Assembly (NCBI RefSeq): GCF_001598915.1
Contig: NZ_BDAP01000005.1
Span: 310,001-374,000 of the forward strand
From: Williamsia muralis NBRC 105860
Lineage (GTDB): Bacteria; Actinomycetota; Actinomycetes; Mycobacteriales; Mycobacteriaceae
Direction: 5' to 3'
Length of the DNA: 64,000 bases
Position 1 is the first letter of the stretch; each line of letters starts with the position of its first letter. Shown here piece after piece: positions 1 to 10,273 of the stretch. The position numbers and the translations under genes are program-made. The notes beneath the pieces are model-generated. The model did not search any database. It was given only the letters and a program-made list of their open reading frames with translations, and had not been told where the DNA came from.

Positions 1-2
1 GC

Positions 3-1520
3 GCCGACGAGGTTCTGGAAGTCGAACTCAAGTACGACCTGAATGCCGGAGCGTCCGTACCCGATCTGACCACTCTCGATGTGGTGCATTCGGTGTCCGG
101 ACCGGTGGTCGAGCACTTGGACGCAACCTATTACGACACCGAAGCTCTCGATCTGGCCAGCAACAAGATCACCTTGCGCAGACGGGCCGGAGGACACGAC
201 GAGGGCTGGCATCTCAAGCGTCCCGCCCCCGCGAACAGCAATGCCCGCCGCGAGCTACACGCCCCGCTGGACTCGGTGGTCGACGCCAGCACCGAAACAC
301 AGACGGACCATTTCGCGGCCGTGGTGCCCCACGCATTGGCCGATCAGGTCGGTGTTCACGTCCGCGGTCGGCGCCTGATCCCCATCGCCACGATCGCCAC
401 CGTGCGGCACATCACCGAACTGCGCGACGAGGACGACAACGTACTGGCCGTCCTGTGCGACGACAACGTGACCGCCCAGTCACTGCTTCCCGGCGGACAC
501 GCCCAGAGCTGGAACGAGTGGGAACTCGAACTGGTCAACGGCAACGAGAAGCTGCTCAAGAAGGCCGACAAGTTGTTGCGCGCCAACGGGGCTCGTACCG
601 CGTCCAGTGCATCGAAGTTGGCCAGGACGATCGGGCCGACCCCCACCGGCAAAGCCCACTCCATCGGGAAGAAACCCAGCGCTCTCGAGCTCGTCATCTC
701 GGAGCTGGCCGAGCACCGCGACCACCTGATCGCTCAAGATCCCCTCGTCCGCGAGAATGCGCCCGACTCTGTGCATCAGATGCGGGTGGCAACCAGACGA
801 GCGCGTAGCGTGCTGCAGTCGTTCCCGCATGTGTTGTCCGCCGACACGGCCGAACACCTGGGCGGCGAGCTGAAACACCTCGCAGCAGTTCTCGGCGAAG
901 CCCGGGACGCCGAGGTACAACTCGAACGCAACGAACACCTGCTCGAGAACGAAAAGGCATCGGAGTCGATCGTCACCGCACTGATCGACGACCAACGCGA
1001 AACGCACCGCATCGCACTCGAACTGGCCATCGACTTCCTGCGCTCGAAGCGGTATTTCGAGCTGCTCGAAGAGCTCGACCGCACCATCGCCGAGCCCGAA
1101 GCCGGCGAGGATGCAGAACTCACCGCCGCCGACGCGCTCGACCACGCGATCAAACGCAGCGCCAAGCGTGTCGAGAAGGCTCAGCGCAAACTCGAGGAAC
1201 TCACCGACGGCACACCTGAATGGGTGGAGCAACTCCACACCATCCGCAAACGCGCAAAGCAGTTGCGGTACAGCGCCGAATCGGGTGAGCAACTGCAGAG
1301 CAACAAACACCGCAAGATCGCAAAGGTCGCCAAGGGTGAACAGAGCGTGCTGGGCGATTTCCACGATGCGGAAGTCAGTCGCGAGCACCTCGCATCGCTG
1401 GCATCCGCATCCGGCATCACCCCGGCTGATGCTTTTGTCTACGGTCGCCTCGACGCACGTGAGGAGTTCGCGGCCAAGGCTGCGCTCGCCGAGTACGACA
1501 AGATCCGCTCGGCTCGGTGA
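3..1520 (+). CDS. CYTH and CHAD domain protein (5' end outside window)
   Basis: The reading frame is open from the left edge, so the true start lies outside the window. Codons at 18-32 encode EVELK, the ExExK signature of CYTH (triphosphate tunnel) domains, which bind triphosphates and divalent metal. This fixes the gene as longer than any start codon visible here would give. A C-terminal CHAD domain of basic and acidic helices follows from about 690 (VHQMRVATRRAR near 770-806); CHAD domains are associated with polyphosphate. From memory the architecture matches M. tuberculosis Rv2226. The in-vivo substrate is unknown. It converges on the RNB gene with 15 bases between stops. Confidence 0.88.
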   Translation, partial: ADEVLEVELKYDLNAGASVPDLTTLDVVHSVSGPVVEHLDATYYDTEALDLASNKITLRRRAGGHDEGWHLKRPAPANSNARRELHAPLDSVVDASTETQTDHFAAVVPHALADQVGVHVRGRRLIPIATIATVRHITELRDEDDNVLAVLCDDNVTAQSLLPGGHAQSWNEWELELVNGNEKLLKKADKLLRANGARTASSASKLARTIGPTPTGKAHSIGKKPSALELVISELAEHRDHLIAQDPLVRENAPDSVHQMRVATRRARSVLQSFPHVLSADTAEHLGGELKHLAAVLGEARDAEVQLERNEHLLENEKASESIVTALIDDQRETHRIALELAIDFLRSKRYFELLEELDRTIAEPEAGEDAELTAADALDHAIKRSAKRVEKAQRKLEELTDGTPEWVEQLHTIRKRAKQLRYSAESGEQLQSNKHRKIAKVAKGEQSVLGDFHDAEVSREHLASLASASGITPADAFVYGRLDAREEFAAKAALAEYDKIRSAR

Positions 1521-1535
1521 TCGTGTGGCCGACCA

Positions 1536-2948
1536 TCACGACACAGCGGTGAAGACCACCGTCGGTTCGTGAGGGTCGGCCTCGGTCAGCCTCACCTGGA
1601 TCCGAGTGCCTTCCGGTGGGTCGCCGAGACAGCTGCCGAACACCGCTGGGTCGGAGATGAAGACCTGAGCGTGACGGTTACCGCGCTTCCCGTGCAGGAC
1701 TGTGGCAGTGAAACTCTCGCCCACCCGGCTCGACAACAGCATCGCCTCGGCGAGGTCGAGGCCGGCCCGGTCGGCCTTGCCGGCAACCGAACTCGAACTC
1801 CGCATCACATCGGGAAGAGTCGGTAGCGCCGTGCGGACCCACGGAGGAATCGACTCCCCCGACGCGAGCGCCAGGCACACCTCGGTGGCGAAACGATCGG
1901 CAAGCCGGCGCAGCGGTGCCGTCACATGCGCGTACACACCGGCGATACCGCCGTGGCCGGTGACCGTGTCCGGCGGGATCTCCCCCAACATCGCCAGATA
2001 GTCACTGCCACGCAGAAGAGTGGTCGCATCCGACATCAACGCCAGGGTGCTCGGAGCTGCCGGATCGAGCCCGGCCAAGAAAGCGCCCGCCGAGACACCT
2101 TGTGCCCAGGGCACATCCAGGGCAGAGGCGGATGCACGCAGTTTGTCCACGTCTTCCTGACGGGCATCGGGCAGGGTCCGCAGGAGCCCGGTCTTGGCCT
2201 CGAGCATCATCTGGCCGGCGCACATCCCGGTGAGCAGCGACACCTGCGAATTCCACATGTCGGCGCGGGTGCGGGGTTGCACCACCAGCTGCCAGTCGCC
2301 ACCCGGCTCGCGGACGACCTCTTGTTCGGGCAACCCCAATTCGATGGCGCCGCGGCTGATCGACAGTCTGCTGCGGAGTTCGCCGAAGGCGGGCAGCGCC
2401 GCGATCGACGGGTGCAGCCGACCTGTGTCCGCGTCGCGCTGCACCGTTGCGTAGTCCAGACGAGCCACCGAACGCACTGACGCCCGGTGCACGTCCACCG
2501 ACGTCGGCTCCCCCGCGGAGTCCACCGTGATCCGCCACAGCACCGCGGGCCGCGTCTGATCGGGCAGCAACGACCCGATGTTCTCCGAGAGCGGCCGAGG
2601 ATGCAACGGCACGTTCCCGTCGGGGAAGTAGACGGTCTGCCCTCGCCGGCGTGTCTCCTGGTCCAAGGGCCCCTCGGGAGGGACGAGCGCGGCGACGTCT
2701 GCGATGGCGTAGTGCACCACGAAGCCGTCACCGTCGGCAATGATGTGGACCGCCTGATCGAGATCAACCGAACCGGGCGGGTCGATGGTGACCAGTGGGA
2801 GGTCGGTGCGGTCGGTGCGGGAATCGGCGAGCCGGTCGGTTGCGTTCTGCGCCTGTTCCTGTGCGGCGGCGCCGAAGTCCTCGGACAAGCCCAGGTCGGT
2901 CCGGATGGCGCCGAAGTCTATGTCCGCTGCGCGGAGTCTGCGTTGCAC
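1536..2948 (-). CDS. RNB-domain ribonuclease (RNase II/R family)
   Basis: The 470-residue protein carries the RNB exonuclease signature near its N-terminus (IDPPGSVDLDQAV), with metal-binding aspartates at about 56, 62 and 64, and the later TAPLRRLADR stretch that corresponds to the family's TSPIRRY segment. These enzymes degrade RNA 3' to 5'. At 470 residues it is shorter than E. coli RNase II and appears to lack most of the N-terminal cold-shock domains, as do many actinobacterial RNB proteins. It starts with GTG at 2948, about 60 bases downstream of the 3' end of rnpB on the same strand. Confidence 0.88.
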   Translation of the reverse strand: MQRRLRAADIDFGAIRTDLGLSEDFGAAAQEQAQNATDRLADSRTDRTDLPLVTIDPPGSVDLDQAVHIIADGDGFVVHYAIADVAALVPPEGPLDQETRRRGQTVYFPDGNVPLHPRPLSENIGSLLPDQTRPAVLWRITVDSAGEPTSVDVHRASVRSVARLDYATVQRDADTGRLHPSIAALPAFGELRSRLSISRGAIELGLPEQEVVREPGGDWQLVVQPRTRADMWNSQVSLLTGMCAGQMMLEAKTGLLRTLPDARQEDVDKLRASASALDVPWAQGVSAGAFLAGLDPAAPSTLALMSDATTLLRGSDYLAMLGEIPPDTVTGHGGIAGVYAHVTAPLRRLADRFATEVCLALASGESIPPWVRTALPTLPDVMRSSSSVAGKADRAGLDLAEAMLLSSRVGESFTATVLHGKRGNRHAQVFISDPAVFGSCLGDPPEGTRIQVRLTEADPHEPTVVFTAVS

Positions 2949-3008
2949 CGCCCAAGACTAACGGCGGGCTCCCCCGGCAACGGCTTGACGGGACAAACAT
3001 TCGGATGT

Positions 3009-3431
<423 letters not shown>

Positions 3432-3494
3432 ATCACTGTACGTTCCCTCCTGTCCGATTGGTCCACCCGACCGGACGCAGGGAACAATCAGCGC

Positions 3495-4742
3495 GTGGAT
3501 GTTGCGGCTCTGGTGCTGTTGGTCGCGACACTGGGGATTGCCGTCTGGCGGCCGAGAGGGCTTCCCGAGGCCGCAGCCGCAGTTCCGGCAGCCGGACTCG
3601 CGATCGCGATCGGCGCGGTGGCCCCTGATCGGGCCTGGGCCGAGATCCGAACCCTGTCACCGACCGTGCTGTTCTTGGCGGCCCTGCTCGTGTTGTCGCA
3701 CGCGTGTGCCGCACTGGGGATCTTCACCTGGCTCGCCAGGACCATCGCGCGCCGATCGGTTCCGGCCGCGGGCACGCCGGCGCCGAAGTACCGGCTCCTC
3801 GGTTTCGTCTTCGCGGCCGGTGCCCTCACCACTGCCGCCCTGAGCCTCGACGCAACCGTGCTGTTGCTGACGCCCGTCCTCCTGTCGATGACCCGGACGC
3901 TACGGGTGGCCGCACGTCCGTACAGCTACGCCTCTCTCACCCTGGCGAACTCGGCATCGACGCTGATGCCCGTGTCGAACCTGACCAATCTGCTGGCATT
4001 TGCCGCGACAGGCCTGGGTTTCGTCGAGTTCACCTTGCTGATGGCGCTGCCGTGGCTGGTGATCGTGACAGTCGAGTACACACTGTTCTGCTGGTACTTC
4101 CGTGACGACCTGAAGACCCTCCCGCGTTCAGAGCACACCGAGGAACCCGGTCCCGCCCCCACGGCAGCCTTGGCCGTACTCGCCGCCACACTGTTGCTGT
4201 TCGGGCTGAGTTCGGTGATCGGTATCGAACCGGTGTGGTTTGCCGTCCTCGGTGCCACGGTGATGGCAGCGTTGGCAATTCGCGCACGCAGCACCTCCGT
4301 GGTCGAGATCGCGCGGTCGGCAAACGCAGGATTCCTCGCCTTCGTGTTCGCCCTCGGTGTGCTCGTCGTCGGGATCGCCGACGGCGCACTGGGCTCCCGG
4401 CTCGCCGAATTCCTCCCCGACGGAACCGGTCTGCTCGACCTGTTGCTCGTCGCAGTCGTGTCAGCGGTGATCGCCAACGTGATCAACAACATTCCCGCAA
4501 CCCTGCTGATGCTCGCCGCGCTCGGTGCCGGATGCCCGACTCCCCTGGTGCTCGCCATGTTGCTCGGCGTCAACATCGGCCCGACGCTCACCTATCTCGG
4601 ATCGTTGGCGAACATGTTGTGGCTCAAGCTCGTCCGCGTCGGCGGTCAAACCGTGACGGTCAAGGAATTCACCGCAGTCGGTCTGCTCACCGTTCCCGCC
4701 GCCCTCGTCGCCTCCGTGGTGGCCCTCTGGCTGGTGACCTGA
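3495..4742 (+). CDS. ArsB/NhaD-type ion transporter permease
   Basis: A very hydrophobic 415-residue protein with about 10-12 membrane segments. Near the C-terminus it has NNIPAT (about 331) and NIGPTLTYLGSLANMLW (about 356-372), the half-repeat signatures of the ArsB/NhaD/SLC13 superfamily. Such proteins export arsenite or exchange sodium for protons; the substrate here cannot be told, and no ars genes flank it. The GTG at 3495 is chosen because the frame upstream runs through rnpB and does not look like protein. A 27-bp direct repeat begins just after its stop. Confidence 0.85.
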   Translation: MDVAALVLLVATLGIAVWRPRGLPEAAAAVPAAGLAIAIGAVAPDRAWAEIRTLSPTVLFLAALLVLSHACAALGIFTWLARTIARRSVPAAGTPAPKYRLLGFVFAAGALTTAALSLDATVLLLTPVLLSMTRTLRVAARPYSYASLTLANSASTLMPVSNLTNLLAFAATGLGFVEFTLLMALPWLVIVTVEYTLFCWYFRDDLKTLPRSEHTEEPGPAPTAALAVLAATLLLFGLSSVIGIEPVWFAVLGATVMAALAIRARSTSVVEIARSANAGFLAFVFALGVLVVGIADGALGSRLAEFLPDGTGLLDLLLVAVVSAVIANVINNIPATLLMLAALGAGCPTPLVLAMLLGVNIGPTLTYLGSLANMLWLKLVRVGGQTVTVKEFTAVGLLTVPAALVASVVALWLVT

Positions 4743-4750
4743 AGCTCTCA

Positions 4751-4812
4751 TCGAGCTCCGCTACGCTTCGTCTCCGGCCGAATGGTCGAGCTCCGCTACG
4801 CTTCGTCTCCGG
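4751..4812. repeat. 27-bp tandem direct repeat, period 35 bp
   Basis: The 27-base unit beginning TCGAGCTCCGCTACGCTTCG occurs at 4751-4777 and again, identically, at 4786-4812 with an 8-base spacer. The second copy contains the stop codon and last codons of the LysR gene, so the regulator's C-terminal residues are encoded by repeat sequence. It lies between the convergent permease and LysR genes. It could be a local duplication or part of a dispersed genomic repeat. Confidence 0.85.
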
Positions 4813-5680
4813 TCCGCCTGTGTACGGCCTGCAACGTCGCGATCAGATCATCCACGATCTCCGAATGCGCACCTGGCGAACGAACAACAGCAGACACCGG
4901 AACCCTCAGTGCGCGTTCGCGGTCCCGCGTGAAGGCGATACCCGCCAGCGGCATCCGTTCGTACAGCACCGTCCATTCGTCGGGGTGGTTCAGCAGTTCC
5001 ATGGTGGCCGTGTGATCCACCGGCAACGGCGGCGCCTGACGAGGACGATCCAGTCCATGCCGGTCGAATGCATCTCGGATCACGTTGTGCAACAACACCT
5101 GATCGCGCGCAGGCGGCAACAACAGCGGATAGGCACCCAGTTCGGCCAACGGGACGTCGCCGGTGCCCGCGAGGGGATGCCGATCCGACATCGCCACCAC
5201 CAGATCGTCCACCCACAGTCGCTGCACCGCCAGGCCCGGGCGTTCGATGTCGCCTCGGATCAACGCGAGGTCGACGTCACCACCGAGCACCGCATCGATG
5301 CGCTGATCGAAACTCTTGATGATGAACTCGATCTCGACATCGAGATGCTCGGTACGCAGTTGCGCGATCGCGGCCAGCGACTGCTGAGCGAACGACATGT
5401 TCGCCGCCATCCGTACCCGGCCACCAGGCGCCCGAGCCGCGGCCGTGATCATCGATTCGATGCCCAGCATCTGCCTGGCGAGCGGGAGCACCTGCGCGCC
5501 CAGCTCGGTCAGCCGCACGGCCCGGGTGGACCGTTCGATCAACTTGGATCCGAGCTCGTGCTCGAGCCGGGCAACCTGATGACTGATCGCCGACTGCGAG
5601 ATGAAGCAGCGCTGCGCCGCCCGGCTGAAGCTCAGCTCTTCGGCGACAGCCACGAAATACGTCAACTGGCGAAGCTCCAT
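4796..5680 (-). CDS. LysR-family transcriptional regulator
   Basis: At 294 residues this is a full-length LysR regulator. The N-terminal winged helix-turn-helix is typical (MELRQLTYFVAVAEELSFSR, then SQSAISHQVARLE near 29-41) and is followed by a substrate-binding effector domain. It is transcribed divergently from the NDH-2 gene, with 133 bases between start codons, which suggests it controls that gene as well as itself. The intergenic segment ATAAGTCCTATCTTTAG near 5707-5723 has the interrupted dyad look of a LysR box but is imperfect. The effector cannot be predicted. Confidence 0.93.
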   Translation of the reverse strand: MELRQLTYFVAVAEELSFSRAAQRCFISQSAISHQVARLEHELGSKLIERSTRAVRLTELGAQVLPLARQMLGIESMITAAARAPGGRVRMAANMSFAQQSLAAIAQLRTEHLDVEIEFIIKSFDQRIDAVLGGDVDLALIRGDIERPGLAVQRLWVDDLVVAMSDRHPLAGTGDVPLAELGAYPLLLPPARDQVLLHNVIRDAFDRHGLDRPRQAPPLPVDHTATMELLNHPDEWTVLYERMPLAGIAFTRDRERALRVPVSAVVRSPGAHSEIVDDLIATLQAVHRRTGDEA

Positions 5681-5813
5681 GTGAGCAGCATATATGCCGA
5701 ATCGCGATAAGTCCTATCTTTAGAATTCGTTTGATCAGCGGCTGAAGAGGGATTACTCCTTGATGAGTCGACGCTGTACTTGGCAGATGTCGCACCCAGG
5801 AGATAAAAGGATC

Positions 5814-7127
5814 ATGGACGCACCTTTCGCAACGACCAGCACGAATCAGCAACTCGACGCCGACGTCGCCATCGTCGGATCGGGTTTCGGTGGGCTCACC
5901 GCAGCGCAGCGGCTCGCCAAGTCGGGTCTGCGGGTGGTCCTCGTCTCGAGCACTCCCGAGCACCTGTTCCAGCCGTTGCTCTACCAGGTTGCCACCGGCG
6001 TCCTGAACAGCGAGGAGATCGCCCCGGACGTGGCCGGCATCCTCCGTCGCCACAAGAACATCGAGGTGCGGCTGGGAACGGTGACCGCGGTGGATCCCGA
6101 TGCCGGGCTCCTCACATTCCGCGGAGAGGGCGCAGCCCAGACCGTCCGGTTCCGCTATCTGATCGCGGCCACAGGTGCCACCCAGTCGTACTTCGGTCGT
6201 GACGAGTTCGCACGATATTCCTTCGCGCTCAAGACGATCGACGACGCCACCCGTCTTCGCGCACAGATCCGACGCTGTTTCGAGGAAGCCGCGCGCACGG
6301 ACGATCCGGACTTGCGTCGCCGGTTGCTCAGCTTCGTGGTGGTGGGCGCCGGCCCCACCGGCGTGGAGGTGGCCGGCCAGATTCGCGAATTGGCCACGCG
6401 CTATTACAAGCTCGATGACGTCTCGGTGTACCTCGTCGAGGGCGCGGGGGCCGCGCTCCCCGTGTACGGGGGTTCGCTGTCCGCCTATGCGCAGAAGGCC
6501 CTGGAACGTGGCGGTGTCGAGGTGGTACTGAACGCCTTTGTCACCGAAATGGATTCAGAAGGCGTCACCGTCAAGATCGGCGACGGGGCGGCAACGCGCC
6601 GCATCGCAGCCGACACCATCGTGTGGTCGGCCGGAGTGCAGGCAAGCGCCTTTGCGGGCGTACTCGCCGAGGTCACCGGAAGCGCGACCGACCGCGCCGG
6701 CAGACTGTTGATCAACCCCGACCTGACGGTCGGTGGCTACGCGAACGTGTTCGCCATCGGCGACATGACGTCGTTGAACGGCTACCCCGGTCAGAGCCCG
6801 GTCGCCATGCAGGAGGCACGCCACGCTGCGGACATCATCAGCCGGAAGAAGCAACCGGGCACCCCGTTCCAGTACCTCGACAAGGGCAGCATGTCGGTGA
6901 TCAACCGCTTCAGCGCGGTGGTGGCCATCAACGAGCGAATCCGGTTCGGCGGCTTCATCGCCTGGCTGACGTGGCTGGCAGTGCACTTGTTCTACCTGGT
7001 GGGGTTCCGTAACCGGTTCGCGGCCATCGCCTCGTGGCTCTTCGCCTTCGTGGGCAGCAACCGTCCCGGATTCGACCAGGCCGACCGGATGCCGGCAGAG
7101 AAGCAACGTCGCCGCAAGGCCAGTTGA
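5814..7127 (+). CDS. ndh: Type II NADH dehydrogenase (NDH-2)
   Basis: This is a single-subunit, non-proton-pumping NADH:quinone oxidoreductase of 437 residues. It shows an FAD-binding GSGFGG at 22-27, a second Rossmann motif GAGPTGVEVAG near 176-186 for NADH, and an FAD-contacting AIGDMTSL segment. The C-terminal amphipathic and hydrophobic stretch (FIAWLTWLAVHLFYLVGF) would anchor it on the inner face of the membrane. ATG 5814 is preferred over the upstream TTG/ATG at 5760/5763 because AGGAGAT sits about 9 bases before it and homology begins just after. It is divergent from LysR and converges on the RNase H gene. Confidence 0.92.
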   Translation: MDAPFATTSTNQQLDADVAIVGSGFGGLTAAQRLAKSGLRVVLVSSTPEHLFQPLLYQVATGVLNSEEIAPDVAGILRRHKNIEVRLGTVTAVDPDAGLLTFRGEGAAQTVRFRYLIAATGATQSYFGRDEFARYSFALKTIDDATRLRAQIRRCFEEAARTDDPDLRRRLLSFVVVGAGPTGVEVAGQIRELATRYYKLDDVSVYLVEGAGAALPVYGGSLSAYAQKALERGGVEVVLNAFVTEMDSEGVTVKIGDGAATRRIAADTIVWSAGVQASAFAGVLAEVTGSATDRAGRLLINPDLTVGGYANVFAIGDMTSLNGYPGQSPVAMQEARHAADIISRKKQPGTPFQYLDKGSMSVINRFSAVVAINERIRFGGFIAWLTWLAVHLFYLVGFRNRFAAIASWLFAFVGSNRPGFDQADRMPAEKQRRRKAS

Positions 7128-7128
7128 G

Positions 7129-8244
7129 TCAGATCTCGCCGAGGTGGTTGGTGTCGTTCACCAGTCGCACCGACGCACCGCCGTCGGGATAGAACTCGGC
7201 GAGGCTCAGCGACGCCAGATCCAGGTGCAGTCGATAGAGAATCGACGGACCCACATCGAGCGCTGAACGCAGCAACACCTTGATGGGTGTCACATGGGAT
7301 ACCACCAGAACAGTCGACGACTCGTTGCCTGCGACGATCTCTGACCGTGCCTGCAGCACGCGTTCGGTGACGGTGTCGAAACTCTCGCCCCCGGGCGGGG
7401 CGACGCTGGTGTCACCGAGCCAGGTCTTGAAGAGCTCGGGGTCGCGCTCTGCGGCCTCTCGGAACGTCAGACCCTCCCACGCCCCGAAGTCGGTCTCGAT
7501 CAGACCGTCGTGCACCGTGACCGGCAAACCCAATGCGGTAGCGGCTGATTCGGCGGTCTCCCTGGCGCGGCCCAACGGAGAGCTGATCACAGCACTGACG
7601 TCCGAGGGGGTCCGTGAGGCCAGCCGCTTGGCGGCCAGTGCTGCTTGTTCGCGGCCCAGCTCGGTCAGTTCGGGGTTACCCCTACCCGAGTAGCGACGCT
7701 CGACCGACAGCGCTGTCTGCCCGTGCCGTAACAGCAACAGACGTGTGGGAGCGCCGCGCGCGCCTGTCCACCCCGGCGACATCGCCGGCGCTTTTACCGT
7801 TGTGCCGGTGTCGGATTCGGGCGACGCGGCAGGCGTCACACCTGCAGCGGCATCCATCGCTTCGTTCGCCAATCGATCTGCGTGCCCGTTCTGATTGCGC
7901 GGTATCCAGACGAACTCGACGTTGTCGAACCGTCCGGTCAGGCTCTTGGCCTCGCGAGCCAGCGGGATCATGTCCGGATGCTTGATCTTCCAGCGGCCCG
8001 ACATCTGCTCGACAACGAGTTTCGAATCCATCCGCATCGTGACCTCAGCGGCCCCGAGCTCGGCAGCAGCTGTGAGCGCCGCGATGAGGCCCCGGTATTC
8101 GGCCACGTTGTTGGTGGTCACCCCGAGCGCCTCTTTGCGTTCCGCGAGAACCGCAGAGTGGTCGGCGTCGAACACCACCGCCCCGTAACCGGCCGGACCG
8201 GGGTTGCCGCGTGAGCCCCCGTCTGCCTCCGCTATCACCTTCAC
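7129..8244 (-). CDS. Bifunctional RNase HI / histidine phosphatase
   Basis: Two domains are fused in 371 residues. Residues 1-135 are RNase HI-like, with the acidic set D8 (DGGSRGNPG), E49, D73 (RMDSK) and D123 (GHADRLANEA), for removing RNA from RNA:DNA hybrids. After a Pro/Ala/Ser linker, residues 168-371 are a histidine phosphatase with LRHGQT (H174) and a late SHVTPIK histidine. The arrangement matches mycobacterial Rv2228c, where the C-terminal domain is CobC-like (alpha-ribazole phosphatase), which fits the CobC-like and CobD genes nearby. It is the last gene of a four-gene minus-strand run. Confidence 0.93.
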   Translation of the reverse strand: MKVIAEADGGSRGNPGPAGYGAVVFDADHSAVLAERKEALGVTTNNVAEYRGLIAALTAAAELGAAEVTMRMDSKLVVEQMSGRWKIKHPDMIPLAREAKSLTGRFDNVEFVWIPRNQNGHADRLANEAMDAAAGVTPAASPESDTGTTVKAPAMSPGWTGARGAPTRLLLLRHGQTALSVERRYSGRGNPELTELGREQAALAAKRLASRTPSDVSAVISSPLGRARETAESAATALGLPVTVHDGLIETDFGAWEGLTFREAAERDPELFKTWLGDTSVAPPGGESFDTVTERVLQARSEIVAGNESSTVLVVSHVTPIKVLLRSALDVGPSILYRLHLDLASLSLAEFYPDGGASVRLVNDTNHLGEI

Positions 8245-8316
8245 CGGTCCCTCACCCTTCGTGCCGTCGGTGCACCGTCGTCGCGTGCGATGTCGTCGAG
8301 CGCACAGGCGCCGCGG

Positions 8317-9063
8317 TCATTGCCGGGTCAGACCGGATTCGTTGGTACGTACCAGGATTGCGCCACACTCGTCGCATCGGACGACCTCGTCGGCCGGGGT
8401 GGCGGCGATGCGGCCGAGCAGACCGCGGTCGAACTCCATGCGGCATCCGCCGCAACGGCCGGCCCGGAGCAAGCCCGCTCCGACCCTTCCCGCTTTCGTC
8501 TGCCGGTCGTAGATCGCCATGAGATCGGCGTCGGCGTGTTCGAGCATCGCGTCACGCTTGGTCTGCGCGGCAGCTTCTGCCTCCGCGATCTCGGCCAACG
8601 CGACCTCGCGGCGGGCCGTGGCGTCGTCGATCAGCCGTTGGGTGTGGGCCGTCATCGCCGATGCACGCTGCTCGTCCGCGCTGACCGCTTCCTGCTGCTC
8701 CATCACCTCGAGCATCTCGTCCTCGAGATTGGACCGTCGACGGATCAAACCGGCGACCTCGTGCTCGAGTTCGGTCAGTGCCTTGGCAGGCAGATTGCCT
8801 GCCGCCAACTGCTGGTTGTCCTTGGCCTCGCGCATCGACATCGAGTTGATCTCGTTGTCGAGCCGACGCGATTCACGCAGCAGGTCTTCGGCGGCGATCT
8901 GGGCGCGGATTGCCTCGTCGCGCTGGGTCTGCAGCTGTTCGGCAAGCCTGCTCAACTCGGCGTTCTCTGGAAGGACTGCCCGCCGATGCGCGATGCGGTG
9001 CAATTCGGCATCGATGTCGGCGATATCCAACATGAGTCGTTGGCTGGCCGGGTCTGCTTTCAC
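8317..9063 (-). CDS. Coiled-coil protein with C4 zinc ribbon (Rv2229c-like)
   Basis: The 248-residue protein is a long heptad-rich coiled coil (about 15-180) followed by a zinc ribbon whose cysteines come as CGGC and CDEC in the last 45 residues. This corresponds to the CT398/FlgZ-type zinc-ribbon family found next to Nif3-like genes. It probably acts as a nucleic-acid or protein adaptor, but the function is not established. It lies between the Nif3-like and RNase H genes, about 70 bases from each. The start codon is inferred from where the conserved sequence begins. Confidence 0.88.
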   Translation of the reverse strand: MKADPASQRLMLDIADIDAELHRIAHRRAVLPENAELSRLAEQLQTQRDEAIRAQIAAEDLLRESRRLDNEINSMSMREAKDNQQLAAGNLPAKALTELEHEVAGLIRRRSNLEDEMLEVMEQQEAVSADEQRASAMTAHTQRLIDDATARREVALAEIAEAEAAAQTKRDAMLEHADADLMAIYDRQTKAGRVGAGLLRAGRCGGCRMEFDRGLLGRIAATPADEVVRCDECGAILVRTNESGLTRQ

Positions 9064-9142
9064 CAGTGCCCTTTCGTTTTATGCATGGATGTGCAACCGT
9101 ACGCGGTCTGCGACGACCCACTCGGTTCAGCTCCCGCCGCCC

Positions 9143-10273
9143 TCATCCGCCGTAACCCCCTCGATGGACGGTCCACGGATCAGTCGGGTTGGCGAACACG
9201 GTGGCCGAGAGCCCCGGCAGCTCGGCACCCAGGAGATCGACAACCTGCTCGCACCAAGGAAACTCGGTGCTCCAGTGGCCGGCGTCGATGAGCGCCGGAC
9301 CACCCCCGCGCAGATGTTCGTCGACCGGGTGATGGCGTAGATCCCCCGTCACGTAGACGTCCGCCCCGGCGGCCCGCGCGGCCCTGAGCAGCGAATCGCC
9401 AGCTCCACCGCAGACCGCAACGGTCCGGACCGCCTGTTCGGGATCACCGGCGGCGCGTATCCCTGACGTCGACACGGGCAGGGCGTCGGCGACGAGCTTG
9501 GTGAACGCGCCCAGCGTCAGCGGTCCGGCGAGCTCACCGACCCGGCCGAGTCCCTCCCCACTGATCCCTGCGGCCGGCTCGATGAGATCGAAGGCCGGTT
9601 CCTCGTAAGGATGGGCTGCTCGCAGCGCGCCGAGAACTGCTGCGCGCACCGACCTGCGTGCAACCATCTCGACACGGTCTTCGGCAACCTGGGTCAGCTC
9701 ACCGCGCGCACCGACCGCCGGGTCCGCATCTGCGCTGGGAAGGAATTGTCCGGTTCCGGACGTACTCCAGCAGCAGTGGCTGTACTCCCCGATCTGGCCG
9801 GCTCCCGCAGCGAACATCGCTTCCCGTACGGAGGCGGCCTCGGCGGCGGGAACGAACACCGACCACTTGTCCATGGCCGCAGCAGGTTTCGGGTCGAGCG
9901 GCCGCAGGTCGGTCAGTCCGAGCGCACCGGCCAACGCATCCGACACTCCCGGGGATGCCGAGTCCGCATTGGTGTGGGCGGTGTACAGCGCGCACCCGTT
10001 CCGGATCAACCGGTGGATGAGCCGGCCCTTGGGGGTATGGGCGCCCACCGTGTCGACGCCACGGAGGAGCAGGGGGTGGTGGGCCACGATGAGGTCGACC
10101 CCTCCGGCCACGGCGAGATCGACCACCGCGTCGGTCACGTCCACGCAGCACAGCACCGAACCCACCGTCTCGGCGGGGTCACCACACACCAGACCCACCG
10201 AGTCCCAGTCCTCGGCGAGCCGTACCGGGTATGCCCGTTCGAGTACTTCGATCACGTCTGCAAGGGCGGTCAT
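9143..10273 (-). CDS. Nif3-like dinuclear metal-centre protein
   Basis: At 376 residues this is a member of the Nif3/YbgI family, which form hexameric toroids with a two-metal site. Visible metal ligands include [17 protein letters not shown] and a C-terminal [11 protein letters not shown]. The central insertion is typical of actinobacterial and Gram-positive members. The family has been linked to GTP cyclohydrolase-like folds, but its biochemical role is uncertain. Its ATG shares one base with the stop codon of the upstream CobC-like gene (TGATG), indicating translational coupling. Confidence 0.93.
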   Translation of the reverse strand: MTALADVIEVLERAYPVRLAEDWDSVGLVCGDPAETVGSVLCCVDVTDAVVDLAVAGGVDLIVAHHPLLLRGVDTVGAHTPKGRLIHRLIRNGCALYTAHTNADSASPGVSDALAGALGLTDLRPLDPKPAAAMDKWSVFVPAAEAASVREAMFAAGAGQIGEYSHCCWSTSGTGQFLPSADADPAVGARGELTQVAEDRVEMVARRSVRAAVLGALRAAHPYEEPAFDLIEPAAGISGEGLGRVGELAGPLTLGAFTKLVADALPVSTSGIRAAGDPEQAVRTVAVCGGAGDSLLRAARAAGADVYVTGDLRHHPVDEHLRGGGPALIDAGHWSTEFPWCEQVVDLLGAELPGLSATVFANPTDPWTVHRGGYGG

